Source of the DNA: Reichenbachiella sp. 5M10
Lineage (GTDB): Bacteria > Bacteroidota > Bacteroidia > Cytophagales > Cyclobacteriaceae
Length of the DNA: 64,000 nucleotides
NCBI RefSeq assembly: GCF_002742335.1
Contig: NZ_MDGR01000007.1
Coordinates: 2,174,501 to 2,238,500 of the forward strand
Direction of reading: 5' to 3'
Shown here: piece by piece, positions 43,664-52,843 of the stretch
Layout of the letters: each line of letters starts with the position of its first letter
Position numbering within the stretch: position 1 is the stretch's first letter
Notes under the pieces: generated by a model
Told to the model about the DNA's origin: nothing
What the model saw: the letters and a program-made list of their open reading frames with translations, nothing else
Databases searched by the model: none
Program-made: the position numbers and the translations under genes

Positions 43664-44264
43664 CTCTCTCCTGTTTTAGTCCATGTATTTCGCTTCCATT
43701 CTCTACTGGCATATCCTGCGCAGGAAACGATTCTACGCACGATAGGGTCAGACATCTTAGCGATTGAATTAAAACACCAATTCCTTTTCTACAGCATAGA
43801 ATGGGCATAGCAAATCCTCCTTTTTCTGAAACAGAAAAAGTGAACCCACTATCCTCAGCAAGTTTTTGTTAAAAAGAAATTGAAAATTAGATGAAAGGTA
43901 TCCGTCAAATGACTCACACACTGGCAGCCCCAGTCGGTTCATGACCAGATATGATCTGGTGCATTCATGTAGCTCGACACTGTCGATGACGGAGATATGT
44001 ACTTTAAAACCTTCGATAAATATGTGGTGTCCCCATAGGCTCTGAACCAACAGCAACCCTATGATCAACTCATCTTCTAAGATATTTAATGACAATACGA
44101 AGTTAGAATATATGTCCTACAGAACATAATTATATACAGACTATCTAGGAGAAAGTCAAACGCAAGCATTTCTAGACATACATCCCCTTAGGTTTAGAAG
44201 AGGGCAAAACATCCCTCATCTAGATGGTAGGGCACCAACACTTCTAGCCAAGTCCATAAAAAAA
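43664..44264. other. Mostly non-coding gap upstream of the transporter operon
   Basis: About 600 bp with little structure. It has a perfect 12-bp palindrome TCCTGCGCAGGA at 43714-43725, some 50 bp ahead of the operon start, and a doubtful ORF (see 43769-44095). No TAnnTTTG box was found just upstream of the 43663 start. Confidence 0.5.
43769..44095 (-). CDS. Doubtful 108-aa ORF
   Basis: The frame is open from ATG at 44095 with a fairly hydrophobic product (MSLNILEDELIIGLLLVQSLWG...). It shows no signal peptide, repeat or motif that I recognise and it has no close operon neighbours. I list it because it is the only sizeable frame in this gap, but it may well be spurious. Confidence 0.2.
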   Translation of the reverse strand: MSLNILEDELIIGLLLVQSLWGHHIFIEGFKVHISVIDSVELHECTRSYLVMNRLGLPVCESFDGYLSSNFQFLFNKNLLRIVGSLFLFQKKEDLLCPFYAVEKELVF

Positions 44265-44282
44265 CCTGAACACACATTCAGG
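44265..44282 (-). terminator. Short terminator after the 44.3 kb lipoprotein
   Basis: A 6-bp stem pairs CCTGAA (44265-44270) with TTCAGG (44277-44282), loop 6 nt, followed on the minus strand by a run of T. Confidence 0.6.
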
Positions 44283-44342
44283 CAGCTTATATCAAACAAG
44301 ACCAAATACAAGCGTATGGACGCATATGAAGTTTTGACCTCT

Positions 44343-44882
44343 CTATTTATCCAAAGAAGTAGTCAAGTAAACGTACTCTTGACAAGTAGCAGAGCATGCT
44401 GCCTTGGTAGTTTTCATGAGGTCCTTCCAGTCAGCTACTGAAGCACGAGCTTCGTCCAAGTACTGTGATAAGCTATCGATACGCCCCCCGACATCCTCCG
44501 GAAGCTTACCTGTCTCTAAGCCCAACATCAACTCCTGGATATCTATCCCCTTGGTTTCTATTGTTTTGAAACGACCATCCAAAACCTCCTGTATCTCAAC
44601 ATAAACATCACCATGTCCCAAGCACGCTTTCTTGAGCTCGTTCATTTCATCAAGTACTTCTTGCGGCTGTTCGTCTTCGATATTGGATTCATTGGCGTAC
44701 ATGCTATGATACATTCCTTGCCAGCTCTTGATCTCCTCAGCTACCCCCTCAGACAATTCCGTCGTTTCCAGAACCAAATCCTGCCAGTCGGTACTCAGGT
44801 CCTCAATCGGTTTCCTGTACTGTTCCACTCCGTCACACGCAAACGTCATCAACAACACAAATAAAAGACTTATACTACGCAT
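44343..44882 (-). CDS. Helical lipoprotein, unknown function
   Basis: 179 aa. The lipobox LLMTFAC (Cys16) is followed by DGVEQ. The mature part is charged and helical (IEDLSTDWQDLVLETTELSEGVAEEIKSW...). Near the end, two cysteines in KAACSATCQEYVYLTTSL may form a disulfide. No known family is recognised. It stands alone on the minus strand between the transporter operon and the cold-shock genes. Confidence 0.75.
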   Translation of the reverse strand: MRSISLLFVLLMTFACDGVEQYRKPIEDLSTDWQDLVLETTELSEGVAEEIKSWQGMYHSMYANESNIEDEQPQEVLDEMNELKKACLGHGDVYVEIQEVLDGRFKTIETKGIDIQELMLGLETGKLPEDVGGRIDSLSQYLDEARASVADWKDLMKTTKAACSATCQEYVYLTTSLDK

Positions 44883-44972
44883 CGCTTTACTCGTTAATTT
44901 CTCTCAAGATAAGCATAAATACAGCAATCCTAGCCAAGCAAAATCGAGTATTCTCAAAATTTGGACATAAAA

Positions 44973-44995
44973 AAAGCGGACTAAAAGTCCGCTTT
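44973..44995 (-). terminator. Rho-independent terminator after csp
   Basis: A 10-bp stem pairs AAAGCGGACT (44973-44982) with AGTCCGCTTT (44986-44995), 3-nt loop, with seven T on the minus strand. Confidence 0.9.
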
Positions 44996-45021
44996 CATGT
45001 AATACAAAATGTCATCTATGA

Positions 45022-45216
45022 TTAACCGATCACTTTTACGTTTACGGCATTCATTCCTTTTCTACCTCTTTCAACGTCGAATTCGACCTTGTCATTTTCT
45101 CTTACTTCGTCAACTAGACCTGAAGTGTGAACAAAAATATCATCACCACCGTCATCTGGTTTAATGAATCCAAATCCTTTGGAATCATTGAAAAATTTAA
45201 TTACTCCTTGTTGCAT
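45022..45216 (-). CDS. Cold-shock protein (CspA family)
   Basis: 64 aa, a complete cold-shock domain. The RNA-binding motifs are SKGFGFI (residues 12-18) and DIFVHTS (26-32), and the family start is [15 protein letters not shown]. It binds single-stranded RNA and melts structure. It is encoded 51 bp after a small Lys-rich protein on the same strand, probably co-transcribed, although a near-consensus -7 box (TGAATTTG) just before it might give an extra promoter. Confidence 0.95.
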   Translation of the reverse strand: MQQGVIKFFNDSKGFGFIKPDDGGDDIFVHTSGLVDEVRENDKVEFDVERGRKGMNAVNVKVIG

Positions 45217-45267
45217 TATTATTATTTATATTATTACAAATTCAATTGACACGAGAGCTCTCACTCC

Positions 45268-45480
45268 TCATGCCCTACCCTCTACGCTTTTCTGAACCAT
45301 AGGTTCGGGAGCAGTGGAGGTAATATTCCCAAATTCATCAACATAGGCGATCATTTCTGACAAATCACCTCCTTTGCTACTTTCCCGTCTCTCTAGCTTT
45401 CGTTCCTCCTTATCCTTCTTTTTCATTCGTTTCTTCTTCTCTTTTTGGAACTTGATAAAGCTGTTTTGAGACCTACTCAT
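45268..45480 (-). CDS. Small Lys/Glu-rich protein with DEFGNI box, upstream of csp
   Basis: 70 aa. A basic helix (SQNSFIKFQKEKKKRMKKKDK) and LSEMIAYVDEFGNITSTAPEP align closely with the N-terminal part of the cold-shock fusion at 32890-33336 and with the 73-aa protein at 43442-43663. Being next to a free cold-shock protein, and fused to one elsewhere in the window, it probably works together with cold-shock proteins. The function is not known. Confidence 0.9.
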   Translation of the reverse strand: MSRSQNSFIKFQKEKKKRMKKKDKEERKLERRESSKGGDLSEMIAYVDEFGNITSTAPEPMVQKSVEGRA

Positions 45481-45703
45481 AGATTACATTTTGATGAATT
45501 CAATTACCCTACAAATGACTTTTCATCTGTATGAGAAACAAACTTGGTACTGCTAAGAAATGTCTGGAAGTGTATTCGAGAAGTCTCTGAAAGAAGTATT
45601 CTTATTAATTTCTGAAGCAAAGGTAGTCTTTATATTTGGATAACAACCCATTCATCTAATAATTACCAATAGTTTGTACGAATACCTCTACCCAATAAAA
45701 GCA

Positions 45704-45737
45704 AAAAGCCTTGATCTCCTATGGAAATCAAGGCTTT
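45704..45737 (-). terminator. Terminator after leuB
   Basis: AAAGCCTTGAT (45705-45715) pairs with ATCAAGGCTTT (45727-45737) over 11 bp, with an 11-nt loop and TTGCTTTT following on the minus strand. Confidence 0.88.
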
Positions 45738-45758
45738 GGCACACTTTCCTTTCGGAAA

Positions 45759-46814
45759 TTAAATGTTCTCAGCCAACCAAGACCCTACTTCTGAGGTCTT
45801 GTATGCTTTACCTTCTCCCGAAATATCCTCAGTAACGACACCTTCATTGAGTGACTTGTTGACTACATCTCTTACGGCTTGGGCTTCTTCTAGCAAATCC
45901 AAAGACTCCAACAACATCGCCGCTGAAAGCACAGTCGCTAGTGGGTTAGCGATATCTTTGCCCGCAGCCTGAGGATAAGACCCGTGGATCGGCTCAAAAA
46001 CAGAAGTCTCTCTACCGACAGATGCAGAAGGCAATAGACCCATAGAACCTGTGATCACTGATGCTTCGTCCGACAGGATATCTCCGAACATATTTTCGGT
46101 CACCATGACATCAAATTTCTTTGGCCACTGGATCAACTGCATCGCCGCATTGTCGACGAGCATGTAGTCCGTCTCGACATCTGTATATTCTTTTTCAACT
46201 CTCTGAGCGACCTCTCTCCAAAGTCTAGACGAGCTCAATACATTGGCCTTGTCCACTACAGTCACCCTCTTGCTACGCTTGCCAGCATAGCTATAGGCCA
46301 ATTTCAAGATACGCTCCACTTCCTCTACCGTGTACACACATGTATCAAAAGCTGAAGTCAAATCCTCAGATCTACCACGAGCACCGAAATAGATACCCCC
46401 AGTCAATTCTCTGATCACGACCAAATCTACATCTTGTACGATGTCTCTTTTCAACGGAGACTTGTCGATCAATGATGGAAAAGTAGCTACAGGTCTGATA
46501 TTGGCATATAGTCCTAGCTTTTGTCTCATCCCCAACAATCCTTGCTCAGGTCTCACCTTCGCTGCAGGGTTGTTGTCGTACTTAGGATCACCGATCGCGC
46601 CGAACAGCACAGCATCAGAATCCAAACATACCTGGTGCGTCTCATCTGGGTATGGGTTGCCCGTCTCATCAATCGCGATCGCACCGACGAGTGCTTTTGT
46701 ATAGTTGAACTGATGACCAAACTTGGTTGCTACTGCATCCATTACTTTGATCGCTTGCTCTACGATCTCTGGTCCGATACCGTCACCGGCCAATACGCCA
46801 ATTTTAAATTCCAT
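45759..46814 (-). CDS. leuB: 3-isopropylmalate dehydrogenase
   Basis: 351 aa. It oxidises and decarboxylates 3-isopropylmalate in leucine synthesis, with NAD+. Signatures: [15 protein letters not shown] at the start, [13 protein letters not shown] and [13 protein letters not shown] (substrate site), [49 protein letters not shown], and [15 protein letters not shown]. It is the last gene of leuC-leuD-leuA-leuB. Confidence 0.97.
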   Translation of the reverse strand: MEFKIGVLAGDGIGPEIVEQAIKVMDAVATKFGHQFNYTKALVGAIAIDETGNPYPDETHQVCLDSDAVLFGAIGDPKYDNNPAAKVRPEQGLLGMRQKLGLYANIRPVATFPSLIDKSPLKRDIVQDVDLVVIRELTGGIYFGARGRSEDLTSAFDTCVYTVEEVERILKLAYSYAGKRSKRVTVVDKANVLSSSRLWREVAQRVEKEYTDVETDYMLVDNAAMQLIQWPKKFDVMVTENMFGDILSDEASVITGSMGLLPSASVGRETSVFEPIHGSYPQAAGKDIANPLATVLSAAMLLESLDLLEEAQAVRDVVNKSLNEGVVTEDISGEGKAYKTSEVGSWLAENI

Positions 46815-46870
46815 TTATTCTTAGTTTAAAATTCAATATGTAAAGGTCAAGGTTGCAAATCTGCCCTCGA

Positions 46871-48391
46871 CTATATGTTATTCTCTATGATATTCAACAT
46901 CTTGATGGTCGCTTTGATCGCCGCGACCGTCTGATCCGAATCCAAGCCTTTGGTTTTGAATCGCTTGTCTCCCTGCCAAGTAATCGTGGTGATCACCAAA
47001 GCATCGGTCTCACCTCCTGGAGGAATCTGCACTTCATAATCCACCAACTTTGGTAGTTCTTTGTTCAGTTCCTGATAGATCAGGTTCAGCGAATTCATGA
47101 ACGCGTCATACTGTCCATCCCCACCCGCAGTCTTCTCATACACTTTGCCGTTGACCTCTATACTCAGGGTTGCCATGGATTTCAAACCCTGCGCAACGGA
47201 AAGTGAGTAGTTCATGATACGGATCGATGGATCTACTACCTGTGTACCCAATACATCCTTGATGATGAAAGGTAAATCTTCTTTGGAGATCGACTCCTTC
47301 TTATCACCCAGTTCGATGATCTTAGCGGTCACTTTTTTAGTTTCCTCTGGACTCAATTGAATCCCGAGTTCGTCCAAGTTCTTTTTGATGCTCGCTTTGC
47401 CAGACATTTTGCCCAAGGCATATGAGTATGTCCGTCCAAACCGCTCAGGATTAATACTGTTTTGGTACAGGTTGTCCTTGTTGTCTCCATCGGCATGAAT
47501 GCCACTCGTCTGTGTAAACACAAACTCCCCGATCAAGGGCTTGTTGGCGGGAATTCGGATACCCGAAAAAGACTCTACGAGCTTACAGGTCTGATACAAT
47601 TTAGACTCATCCACCTTCATCTCATAACCGAGATGATCTTTGACAATACCGATCACACTCGATAGCGGCACATTGCCAGCACGCTCCCCGAGCCCATTGA
47701 GCGTCGTGTGCACACCAGTAAATCCACACTCTAAAGCAGAATACACATTGGCTACCGACAGGTCATAATCGTTGTGTGCATGAAAATCGAACTTCATATC
47801 AGGAAAATTCTTGGTCATGATGCCACAGTACTCGCTTGTCTGGATATGATTGAGCATCCCCAAAGTATCTGGGAGCATGATACGGTTGACCGCCATCTTC
47901 TCTAGTCCCTGTACCATTTCGAGTACATAGTCTGGAGAGTCTTTCATACCATTGGACCAATCCTCCAAGTATACATTGACTTTGATCCCCATCTCTTGTG
48001 CGATAGAGACGGTCTTAGCGATATCTGCTAGATGCTCCTCTAGGGTTTTCTTGAGTTGCTTTTCGCAATGCTTTCGAGAACCTTTGCATAGCAAATTAAT
48101 CACATGCCCCCCTACGTCCTTGATCCACTGTAGCGAGATATCTCCGTCCACAAACCCTAATATCTCTACTGCTTCGCCGTAACCATGGACATTGGCCCAA
48201 TCGAGAATCATCTTCGCCGAGCGAAACTCCCCATCTGATACCCGCGCAGAAGCCACCTCTATCCTATCAACCTTGAGTTCGGCCAGTAGCATTTGTGCAA
48301 CGCGCAACTTTTCCCCTTCGGTGAAAGACACCCCAGAAGTCTGCTCCCCATCACGTAGGGTGGTATCGAGAATTTCTACTTTTCTAGACAT
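46871..48391 (-). CDS. leuA: 2-isopropylmalate synthase-type enzyme with regulatory domain
   Basis: 506 aa. It is a DRE-TIM acyltransferase: EILDTTLRDGEQTSGVSF (residues 5-22), metal ligands in DFHAHNDYDLSVAN (about 200) and NGLGERAGNVPL (about 233). A LeuA-type allosteric domain covers about 370-500 (GGDGQYDAFMNSLN). It condenses acetyl-CoA with a 2-oxoacid. Placement among leuC, leuD and leuB favours leucine synthesis. Citramalate synthase cannot be excluded by eye because the two share this architecture. Confidence 0.88.
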   Translation of the reverse strand: MSRKVEILDTTLRDGEQTSGVSFTEGEKLRVAQMLLAELKVDRIEVASARVSDGEFRSAKMILDWANVHGYGEAVEILGFVDGDISLQWIKDVGGHVINLLCKGSRKHCEKQLKKTLEEHLADIAKTVSIAQEMGIKVNVYLEDWSNGMKDSPDYVLEMVQGLEKMAVNRIMLPDTLGMLNHIQTSEYCGIMTKNFPDMKFDFHAHNDYDLSVANVYSALECGFTGVHTTLNGLGERAGNVPLSSVIGIVKDHLGYEMKVDESKLYQTCKLVESFSGIRIPANKPLIGEFVFTQTSGIHADGDNKDNLYQNSINPERFGRTYSYALGKMSGKASIKKNLDELGIQLSPEETKKVTAKIIELGDKKESISKEDLPFIIKDVLGTQVVDPSIRIMNYSLSVAQGLKSMATLSIEVNGKVYEKTAGGDGQYDAFMNSLNLIYQELNKELPKLVDYEVQIPPGGETDALVITTITWQGDKRFKTKGLDSDQTVAAIKATIKMLNIIENNI

Positions 48392-48444
48392 GGATACAAA
48401 TTAAGCACCTAACAATACGCCAGTGCAGCGACTCATTTTGACAA

Positions 48445-48485
48445 AAGGAGAAATCCAAAACACCTATTGCTTTAGATTTCTCCTT
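48445..48485 (-). promoter_or_regulatory. Hairpin between leuD and leuA (possible attenuator)
   Basis: A perfect 11-bp stem pairs AAGGAGAAATC (48445-48455) with its complement at 48475-48485 (19-nt loop). On the minus strand it ends in CCTTTTGTC. It lies inside the leu operon, 54 bp before leuA, and could act as a partial terminator or processing site. Confidence 0.45.
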
Positions 48486-48504
48486 CGTCGAAATGACAAA
48501 AATA

Positions 48505-49101
48505 TTATAAAGGCAGTTCTTTGGCGAACTCTACGATCTCACCTTTGATGTTTTGTAGATAATCGATATCATCAAAACCATTGAGCATGTTGCCCTTCTT
48601 GTAACTATTGATATCAAAGTTTTCTGATTCGCCAGTAGACACAAGTGTGACTGTTTGAGCAGGAAGATCCACTTTGATCTCAGTTTTAGGATCTGCTTCG
48701 ATGGCCTTGAATATTTTGTCCAAAAACTCCGCGCTCACCTGTACAGGCAACACGCCGATATTCAAACAGTTGCCCTTGAAAATATCTGCAAAGAAACTTG
48801 AGATCACACATCTGAATCCATAATCGTACACCGACCATGCCGCGTGCTCTCTCGACGATCCTGAACCGAAGTTCTTGCCACCTACTAGGATCTGTCCTGA
48901 ATAAGTCGGGTTGTTGAGAACGAAATCCTGCTTAGGACTACCGTCCGTATTGTATCTCCAGTCTCTGAACAGGTTGTCACCGAACCCTACACGCTCAGTT
49001 GCTTTCAAGAATCTCGCTGGAATAATTTGGTCAGTATCCACATTTTCGATTGGCAATGGAACTGCACTACTTGTCAATATTTCGAATTTATCGTATGCCA
49101 T
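48505..49101 (-). CDS. leuD: 3-isopropylmalate dehydratase small subunit
   Basis: 198 aa. With LeuC it isomerises 2- to 3-isopropylmalate. The swivel-domain signatures are [14 protein letters not shown] (about 20-33) and [39 protein letters not shown] (about 73-111). Length is normal for the bacterial subunit. Confidence 0.96.
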   Translation of the reverse strand: MAYDKFEILTSSAVPLPIENVDTDQIIPARFLKATERVGFGDNLFRDWRYNTDGSPKQDFVLNNPTYSGQILVGGKNFGSGSSREHAAWSVYDYGFRCVISSFFADIFKGNCLNIGVLPVQVSAEFLDKIFKAIEADPKTEIKVDLPAQTVTLVSTGESENFDINSYKKGNMLNGFDDIDYLQNIKGEIVEFAKELPL

Positions 49102-49123
49102 ATTTATTTGCTTTGGGTGTCGG

Positions 49124-49139
49124 GCTATTCGCTGTACGC
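49124..49139. repeat. Left inverted repeat flanking the four-helix-bundle insert
   Basis: GCTATTCGCTGTACGC; its reverse complement recurs with 15 of 16 bases at 49515-49530 on the other side of the broken gene. The pair could be the ends of a small insertion within the leu operon. Confidence 0.6.
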
Positions 49140-49153
49140 AAATCGCTAAACGC

Positions 49154-49504
49154 CTATTTTATCTTATTAATCAAGTTATACAAACTCCTTTTGACCTGAT
49201 TGACTATATCAAAAAGAGCATCATAATCCTTTTCATTCAAATATTTCAAATCTTTACTCAAGAGTAAAAAATATTCTAATTCAGATGCCGACCCTTTGGC
49301 TATTACCAAATAACGAGCGAATTCTTTATCACTATCTCTTCCACAGCCTTCACTTATGTTGGATGGAATTGAATAAGCCGCTCTTTGCATCTGACTAACT
49401 ATTCCGAACTTTTCAGCTGCAGGAAACTCCAAAGTAACTCAGTAAATTTCAAGAGTCAACTCATGACCCAATTCCCATACCTTATACTTCCTATAATCTC
49501 TCAC
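49154..49504 (-). pseudogene. Four-helix-bundle (23S-IVP type) gene broken by an in-frame TGA
   Basis: The 3' part (from about 49432) encodes the conserved FPAAEKFGIVSQMQRAAYSIPSNISEGCGRDSDKEFARYL..., the core of the four-helix-bundle / S23 intervening-sequence protein family. Reading upstream in the same frame from a GTG at 49504 gives MRDYRKYKVWELGHELTLEIY, the usual start of this family, then a TGA at 49439-49441, then VTLEFPAAEK. So the gene is full length except for one stop codon after residue 21. A restart at TTG 49432 would give a 92-aa shortened protein. It lies between leuC and leuD. Confidence 0.85.
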
Positions 49505-49514
49505 TGTAGTTGCA

Positions 49515-49530
49515 GCGTAAAGCGAATAGC
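49515..49530. repeat. Right inverted repeat flanking the four-helix-bundle insert
   Basis: GCGTAAAGCGAATAGC, the reverse complement of 49124-49139 with one mismatch. It ends 17 bp from the leuC stop codon. Confidence 0.6.
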
Positions 49531-49547
49531 GCTAAGCTTAAAGCCAA

Positions 49548-50945
49548 TTAAGCGATCAACTCTCTCGGGTCACTCACTACACCGTTTACAGCAGAAGCAG
49601 CGGCAACTAATGGGCTCGCCAATAGTGTTCTAGAGCCTGGCCCTTGTCTCCCTTCGAAGTTACGGTTGGACGTACTCACGGCGAGTTTACCCGCTGGCAC
49701 TTTATCATCGTTCATCGCGAGACATGCCGAACAACCTGGCTCTCTCAATTCGAAACCTGCTTCGGTCAAGATATCCAAAAGCCCTTCTTCTTTGATAGCA
49801 GCCTCTACCTTGTGTGAGCCTGGAACCAACCATGCCGTCACGTGATCGGCCTTTTTCTTTCCTTTGACGAGTTCGGCAAATGCACGAAAATCTTCGATTC
49901 GGCCGTTGGTACAGCTACCGAGGAATACATAGTCGATTTTCTTACCAATCATCGAGTCTCCTTGGTTGAAATTCATGTATCCCAGTGACTTTTCGTAAGT
50001 AGACACACCGCCATCCAGGTCCGCTGCATTCGGGATATTCTTGCTGATACCCATACCCATACCTGGATTGGTACCATAGGTAATCATCGGCTCTATATCA
50101 CTCGCATCGTAGGTATATTCTTGATCAAACGACGCGTCTGCATCTGTCTTCAAGGTCTCCCAATAAGCCATGGCTTTGTCCCACGCAGCTCCTGATGGAG
50201 TAAACTCTCTGCCTTTGACGTATTCGAAGGTAGTTTCGTCTGGTGCAATCATACCTCCGCGTGCTCCCATCTCAATCGATAGGTTACATACAGTCATACG
50301 ACCTTCCATGGTCATGTTTTCAAACACATCACCAGCATATTCTACGAAGTACCCTGTAGCACCAGAAGTCGTCAGCTTAGAGATGATATAAAGGGCAACG
50401 TCTTTTGGTGACACTCCTTTTTGTAGCGTACCGTTGACGTTGATTCTCATTTTCTTTGGTTTAGGCTGCATGATACACTGCGACGAGAGCACCATCTCCA
50501 CCTCCGATGTACCGATACCGAAAGCGATCGCACCGAATGCACCGTGCGTAGAAGTATGCGAGTCTCCACATACGATCGTAGCACCAGGCTGAGTGATACC
50601 ATACTCAGGCCCTACCACATGTACAATACCGTTTTTCTCATGTCCCAGGCCCCAGTGAGAGATTCCATGCTCCTTCGCGTTGGTTTCCAAGGCCTTCAAT
50701 TGACTCGCAGACAATGGATCCTCCACAGGCAGGTGTTGGTTGATCGTCGGTGTGTTGTGATCAGCTGTCGCAAAAGTTTTCTCTGGATGTAAAACTTTCA
50801 AGCCTCTATTTTTCAATCCTAGAAAAGCAACTGGACTAGTCACTTCGTGTACCATGTGTCTATCGATAAACACAACGTCTGGTCCTCCTTCAATCTTTTT
50901 AACTACGTGCGAATCCCACACTTTGTCAAACAACGTCTTGCCCAT
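49548..50945 (-). CDS. leuC: 3-isopropylmalate dehydratase large subunit
   Basis: 465 aa. It carries the 4Fe-4S cluster: [15 protein letters not shown] (about 337-351) and [11 protein letters not shown] (about 395-405) supply the three cysteines. Other marks are [13 protein letters not shown] and [15 protein letters not shown]-type segment [11 protein letters not shown]. It is the first gene of the leucine operon. Confidence 0.97.
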   Translation of the reverse strand: MGKTLFDKVWDSHVVKKIEGGPDVVFIDRHMVHEVTSPVAFLGLKNRGLKVLHPEKTFATADHNTPTINQHLPVEDPLSASQLKALETNAKEHGISHWGLGHEKNGIVHVVGPEYGITQPGATIVCGDSHTSTHGAFGAIAFGIGTSEVEMVLSSQCIMQPKPKKMRINVNGTLQKGVSPKDVALYIISKLTTSGATGYFVEYAGDVFENMTMEGRMTVCNLSIEMGARGGMIAPDETTFEYVKGREFTPSGAAWDKAMAYWETLKTDADASFDQEYTYDASDIEPMITYGTNPGMGMGISKNIPNAADLDGGVSTYEKSLGYMNFNQGDSMIGKKIDYVFLGSCTNGRIEDFRAFAELVKGKKKADHVTAWLVPGSHKVEAAIKEEGLLDILTEAGFELREPGCSACLAMNDDKVPAGKLAVSTSNRNFEGRQGPGSRTLLASPLVAAASAVNGVVSDPRELIA

Positions 50946-51018
50946 AATTATGAATTTTTTAAATATTAAATCAAGTCATTCGATGGCATGATTATATAAA
51001 TCACCCAAAATCGAAGCG

Positions 51019-51026
51019 CAAAGGTA
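51019..51026 (-). promoter_or_regulatory. Candidate -7 box of the leu operon
   Basis: On the minus strand TACCTTTG is a perfect TAnnTTTG match about 75 bp before leuC. The upstream element is weak (CTG at an 18-bp spacing). Confidence 0.5.
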
Positions 51027-51156
51027 AGGTATTGTGTGTTATTTCAGAGGTTTAGTTCGAATAATGGCGATGATTAAAGTGATAATTGAAATTTTAACAA
51101 AATTATATTCTTGATTTAATGAATTTGATAAATACGATCCTCATGGATTCATTCAC

Positions 51157-51477
51157 CTATTTGTCGGTGGACAACTCTTGGATCAGTACAAACAAGCTAT
51201 TCGAAAGACTCGTCACTTGATGTTTGATATTGACAGGAATGTCTAACTCGTCAAATTTGCGCAGCAAGTATTTGGTCTCCCCCTGCTCGTACTCTACCTC
51301 CCCTTCGACTAAGACCAACTTGGTCACGTAGGGAGTCTGATGCTCGGTGAGTATCACTCCTTGCTTGAGTCCTATTCCCAATATTCTGAGGTTTTCACTT
51401 TTCTCAATGACTTTGACCACTGGTTTGTCAGATTCCAGCAATTCTGTCCAGATGGCTTGATTGATGGCTGTTTTCAT
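51157..51477 (-). CDS. Small cupin-like protein, partner of truncated haemoglobin
   Basis: 106 aa from the ATG at 51477 (MKTAINQAIW); a longer upstream frame runs into the haemoglobin gene and is rejected. The short beta-barrel pattern (ILGIGLKQGVILTEHQTPYVTKLVLVEGEVEYEQGETKYLLRKFDELDIPVNIKHQVTSL) is cupin-like, with one His in the first motif. It starts 2 bp after the haemoglobin stop, so the two form a unit. Its role is unknown. Confidence 0.8.
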   Translation of the reverse strand: MKTAINQAIWTELLESDKPVVKVIEKSENLRILGIGLKQGVILTEHQTPYVTKLVLVEGEVEYEQGETKYLLRKFDELDIPVNIKHQVTSLSNSLFVLIQELSTDK

Positions 51478-51479
51478 AG

Positions 51480-51881
51480 TTATTGTGGGGATTTGGCTTG
51501 CCTCGCCTGAAACAAGCGCATGAATGTAATGTGTGCCACGTTGCGTGCACGTTCTTTGGCAAGAATCGCCTTCTCTCCTTCGAACAGTGCGTCCAAGGTC
51601 TCGAACCACAGCTGTAGCCAATTGCCAAAATGCTCCTGCGAAATCGAGTGATTGTATTTTGCATCGACCTCTAGATGTGCCCTCATCGGATTGCCCTGAA
51701 ACTTCTGCACATACAACAGGTTGGTTTCCCAAAAATCCGCAAGCTTAGACAAATGCTCTGGCCAATCCTGAATCACTCCATTGAAAATCGGACCAAGCAT
51801 GTCATGCTCACGTACCTTACTGTAAAAGGCATTGACCAATAACTCTATATCTTGTCTCGATGTGATATCACTCTTCCTCAT
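51480..51881 (-). CDS. Group III truncated haemoglobin
   Basis: 133 aa. It has the 2-on-2 globin pattern: IELLVNAFYSKVREHDMLGPIFNGVI (helices A-B), FWETNLLYVQKFQGNPMRAHLEV (helices E-F with the expected haem-pocket Tyr/Phe), and HFGNWLQLWFETLDALFEG with the proximal His region. Such proteins bind O2/NO and are linked to NO or redox stress. It is divergent from the SDR gene. Confidence 0.9.
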   Translation of the reverse strand: MRKSDITSRQDIELLVNAFYSKVREHDMLGPIFNGVIQDWPEHLSKLADFWETNLLYVQKFQGNPMRAHLEVDAKYNHSISQEHFGNWLQLWFETLDALFEGEKAILAKERARNVAHITFMRLFQARQAKSPQ

Positions 51882-52025
51882 GGCACGAATAAAATTAAAT
51901 CATCCTATAACTCTAGCATACGTGTGGTTCAAAGTTGTGTTTACATGACTAAAATCATAAAATAGCCTTAGGATTGAAACACCCATTCTTCAAAACAGTA
52001 TGAACTAAGTAAATCGAAACAAAAT

Positions 52026-52739
52026 ATGAGATCAATAGAAAATAAAACAGCCCTAATCACGGGAGGCACAAAAGGAATAGGGTATGGTATTGCAGAAGCC
52101 ATGCTCAAAGCCAACATGAAAGTAGCCATCACAGGGCGAAACCAAGAAGGAGTAAACAAAGCTCTCGCTGATTTGTCTAAACATGGAGAAGCTGTAGGCA
52201 TCGTCGCTGACGTACGGGATGCTGCAGCTCTACGTGCTGCGACGGACCTGATAGTCAAACAATGGGGGCAACTCGATGTGGTCATTGCCAACGCAGGAGT
52301 AGGACACTTCGGATCAATCACCGAACTCACCGACGAGCAATGGAACGAAACAATAGACATCAATTTGACCGGGGTATTCAACACAGTCAGAGCTACCATT
52401 CCTGCACTCAAAGACACGAAGGGATACATCTTCACCATCGCAAGTTTAGCAGGAGCGAACTTCTTCGCAAAAGGCACTGCTTACAACGCGAGCAAGTTTG
52501 GATTGGTTGGTTTCACTCAAGCCATGATGCTAGATCTCCGACACGAGGGCATCAATGTATCCACCATCATGCCTGGCTCTGTCGCTACCTACTTCAACAA
52601 CCACACACCAAACGAAGAGGATCATTGGAAAATTCAAATCGAAGACCTTGGACAAATGGTAGTAGATATGCTAAAACTCGACCCAAGAACTCTCCCTTCC
52701 AAAATAGAAGTGAGACCAAGTCAGCCTCCAGTAAAATAG
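52026..52739 (+). CDS. Short-chain dehydrogenase/reductase
   Basis: 237 aa, classical SDR. The cofactor motif TGGTKGIGYG is at about residues 12-21 and NAG at about 88-90. The catalytic Ser is in FTIASLAG and the YxxxK in AYNASK (about 151-156). It looks like a FabG-type ketoreductase, but the substrate is unknown. It is a single gene ending at a strong bidirectional terminator. Confidence 0.93.
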   Translation: MRSIENKTALITGGTKGIGYGIAEAMLKANMKVAITGRNQEGVNKALADLSKHGEAVGIVADVRDAAALRAATDLIVKQWGQLDVVIANAGVGHFGSITELTDEQWNETIDINLTGVFNTVRATIPALKDTKGYIFTIASLAGANFFAKGTAYNASKFGLVGFTQAMMLDLRHEGINVSTIMPGSVATYFNNHTPNEEDHWKIQIEDLGQMVVDMLKLDPRTLPSKIEVRPSQPPVK

Positions 52740-52762
52740 TATTGAATACTGTCAATTAAGAT

Positions 52763-52804
52763 AAAACGCCTCATGTAAAGTTTCACTTTGACATGAGGCG
52801 TTTT
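52763..52804. terminator. Bidirectional terminator, SDR / metal-uptake operon
   Basis: A perfect 14-bp stem pairs AAAACGCCTCATGT (52763-52776) with its complement at 52791-52804, T-rich on both sides. Confidence 0.9.
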
Positions 52805-52843
52805 TAGCTCGTATCAACAAGCAACTAATCTTCTACTTTCGGA

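Noticed and set aside
27706-44882. Possible paralogy of the helical lipoproteins at 27706-28170 and 44343-44882
   Set aside because: Both are helical lipoproteins, but I see no shared motif or alignable stretch beyond composition.
51478-51732. N-terminal extension of the cupin-like protein
   Set aside because: It is an out-of-frame reading of the truncated haemoglobin gene; the ATG at 51477 gives a normal gene 2 bp after the haemoglobin stop.
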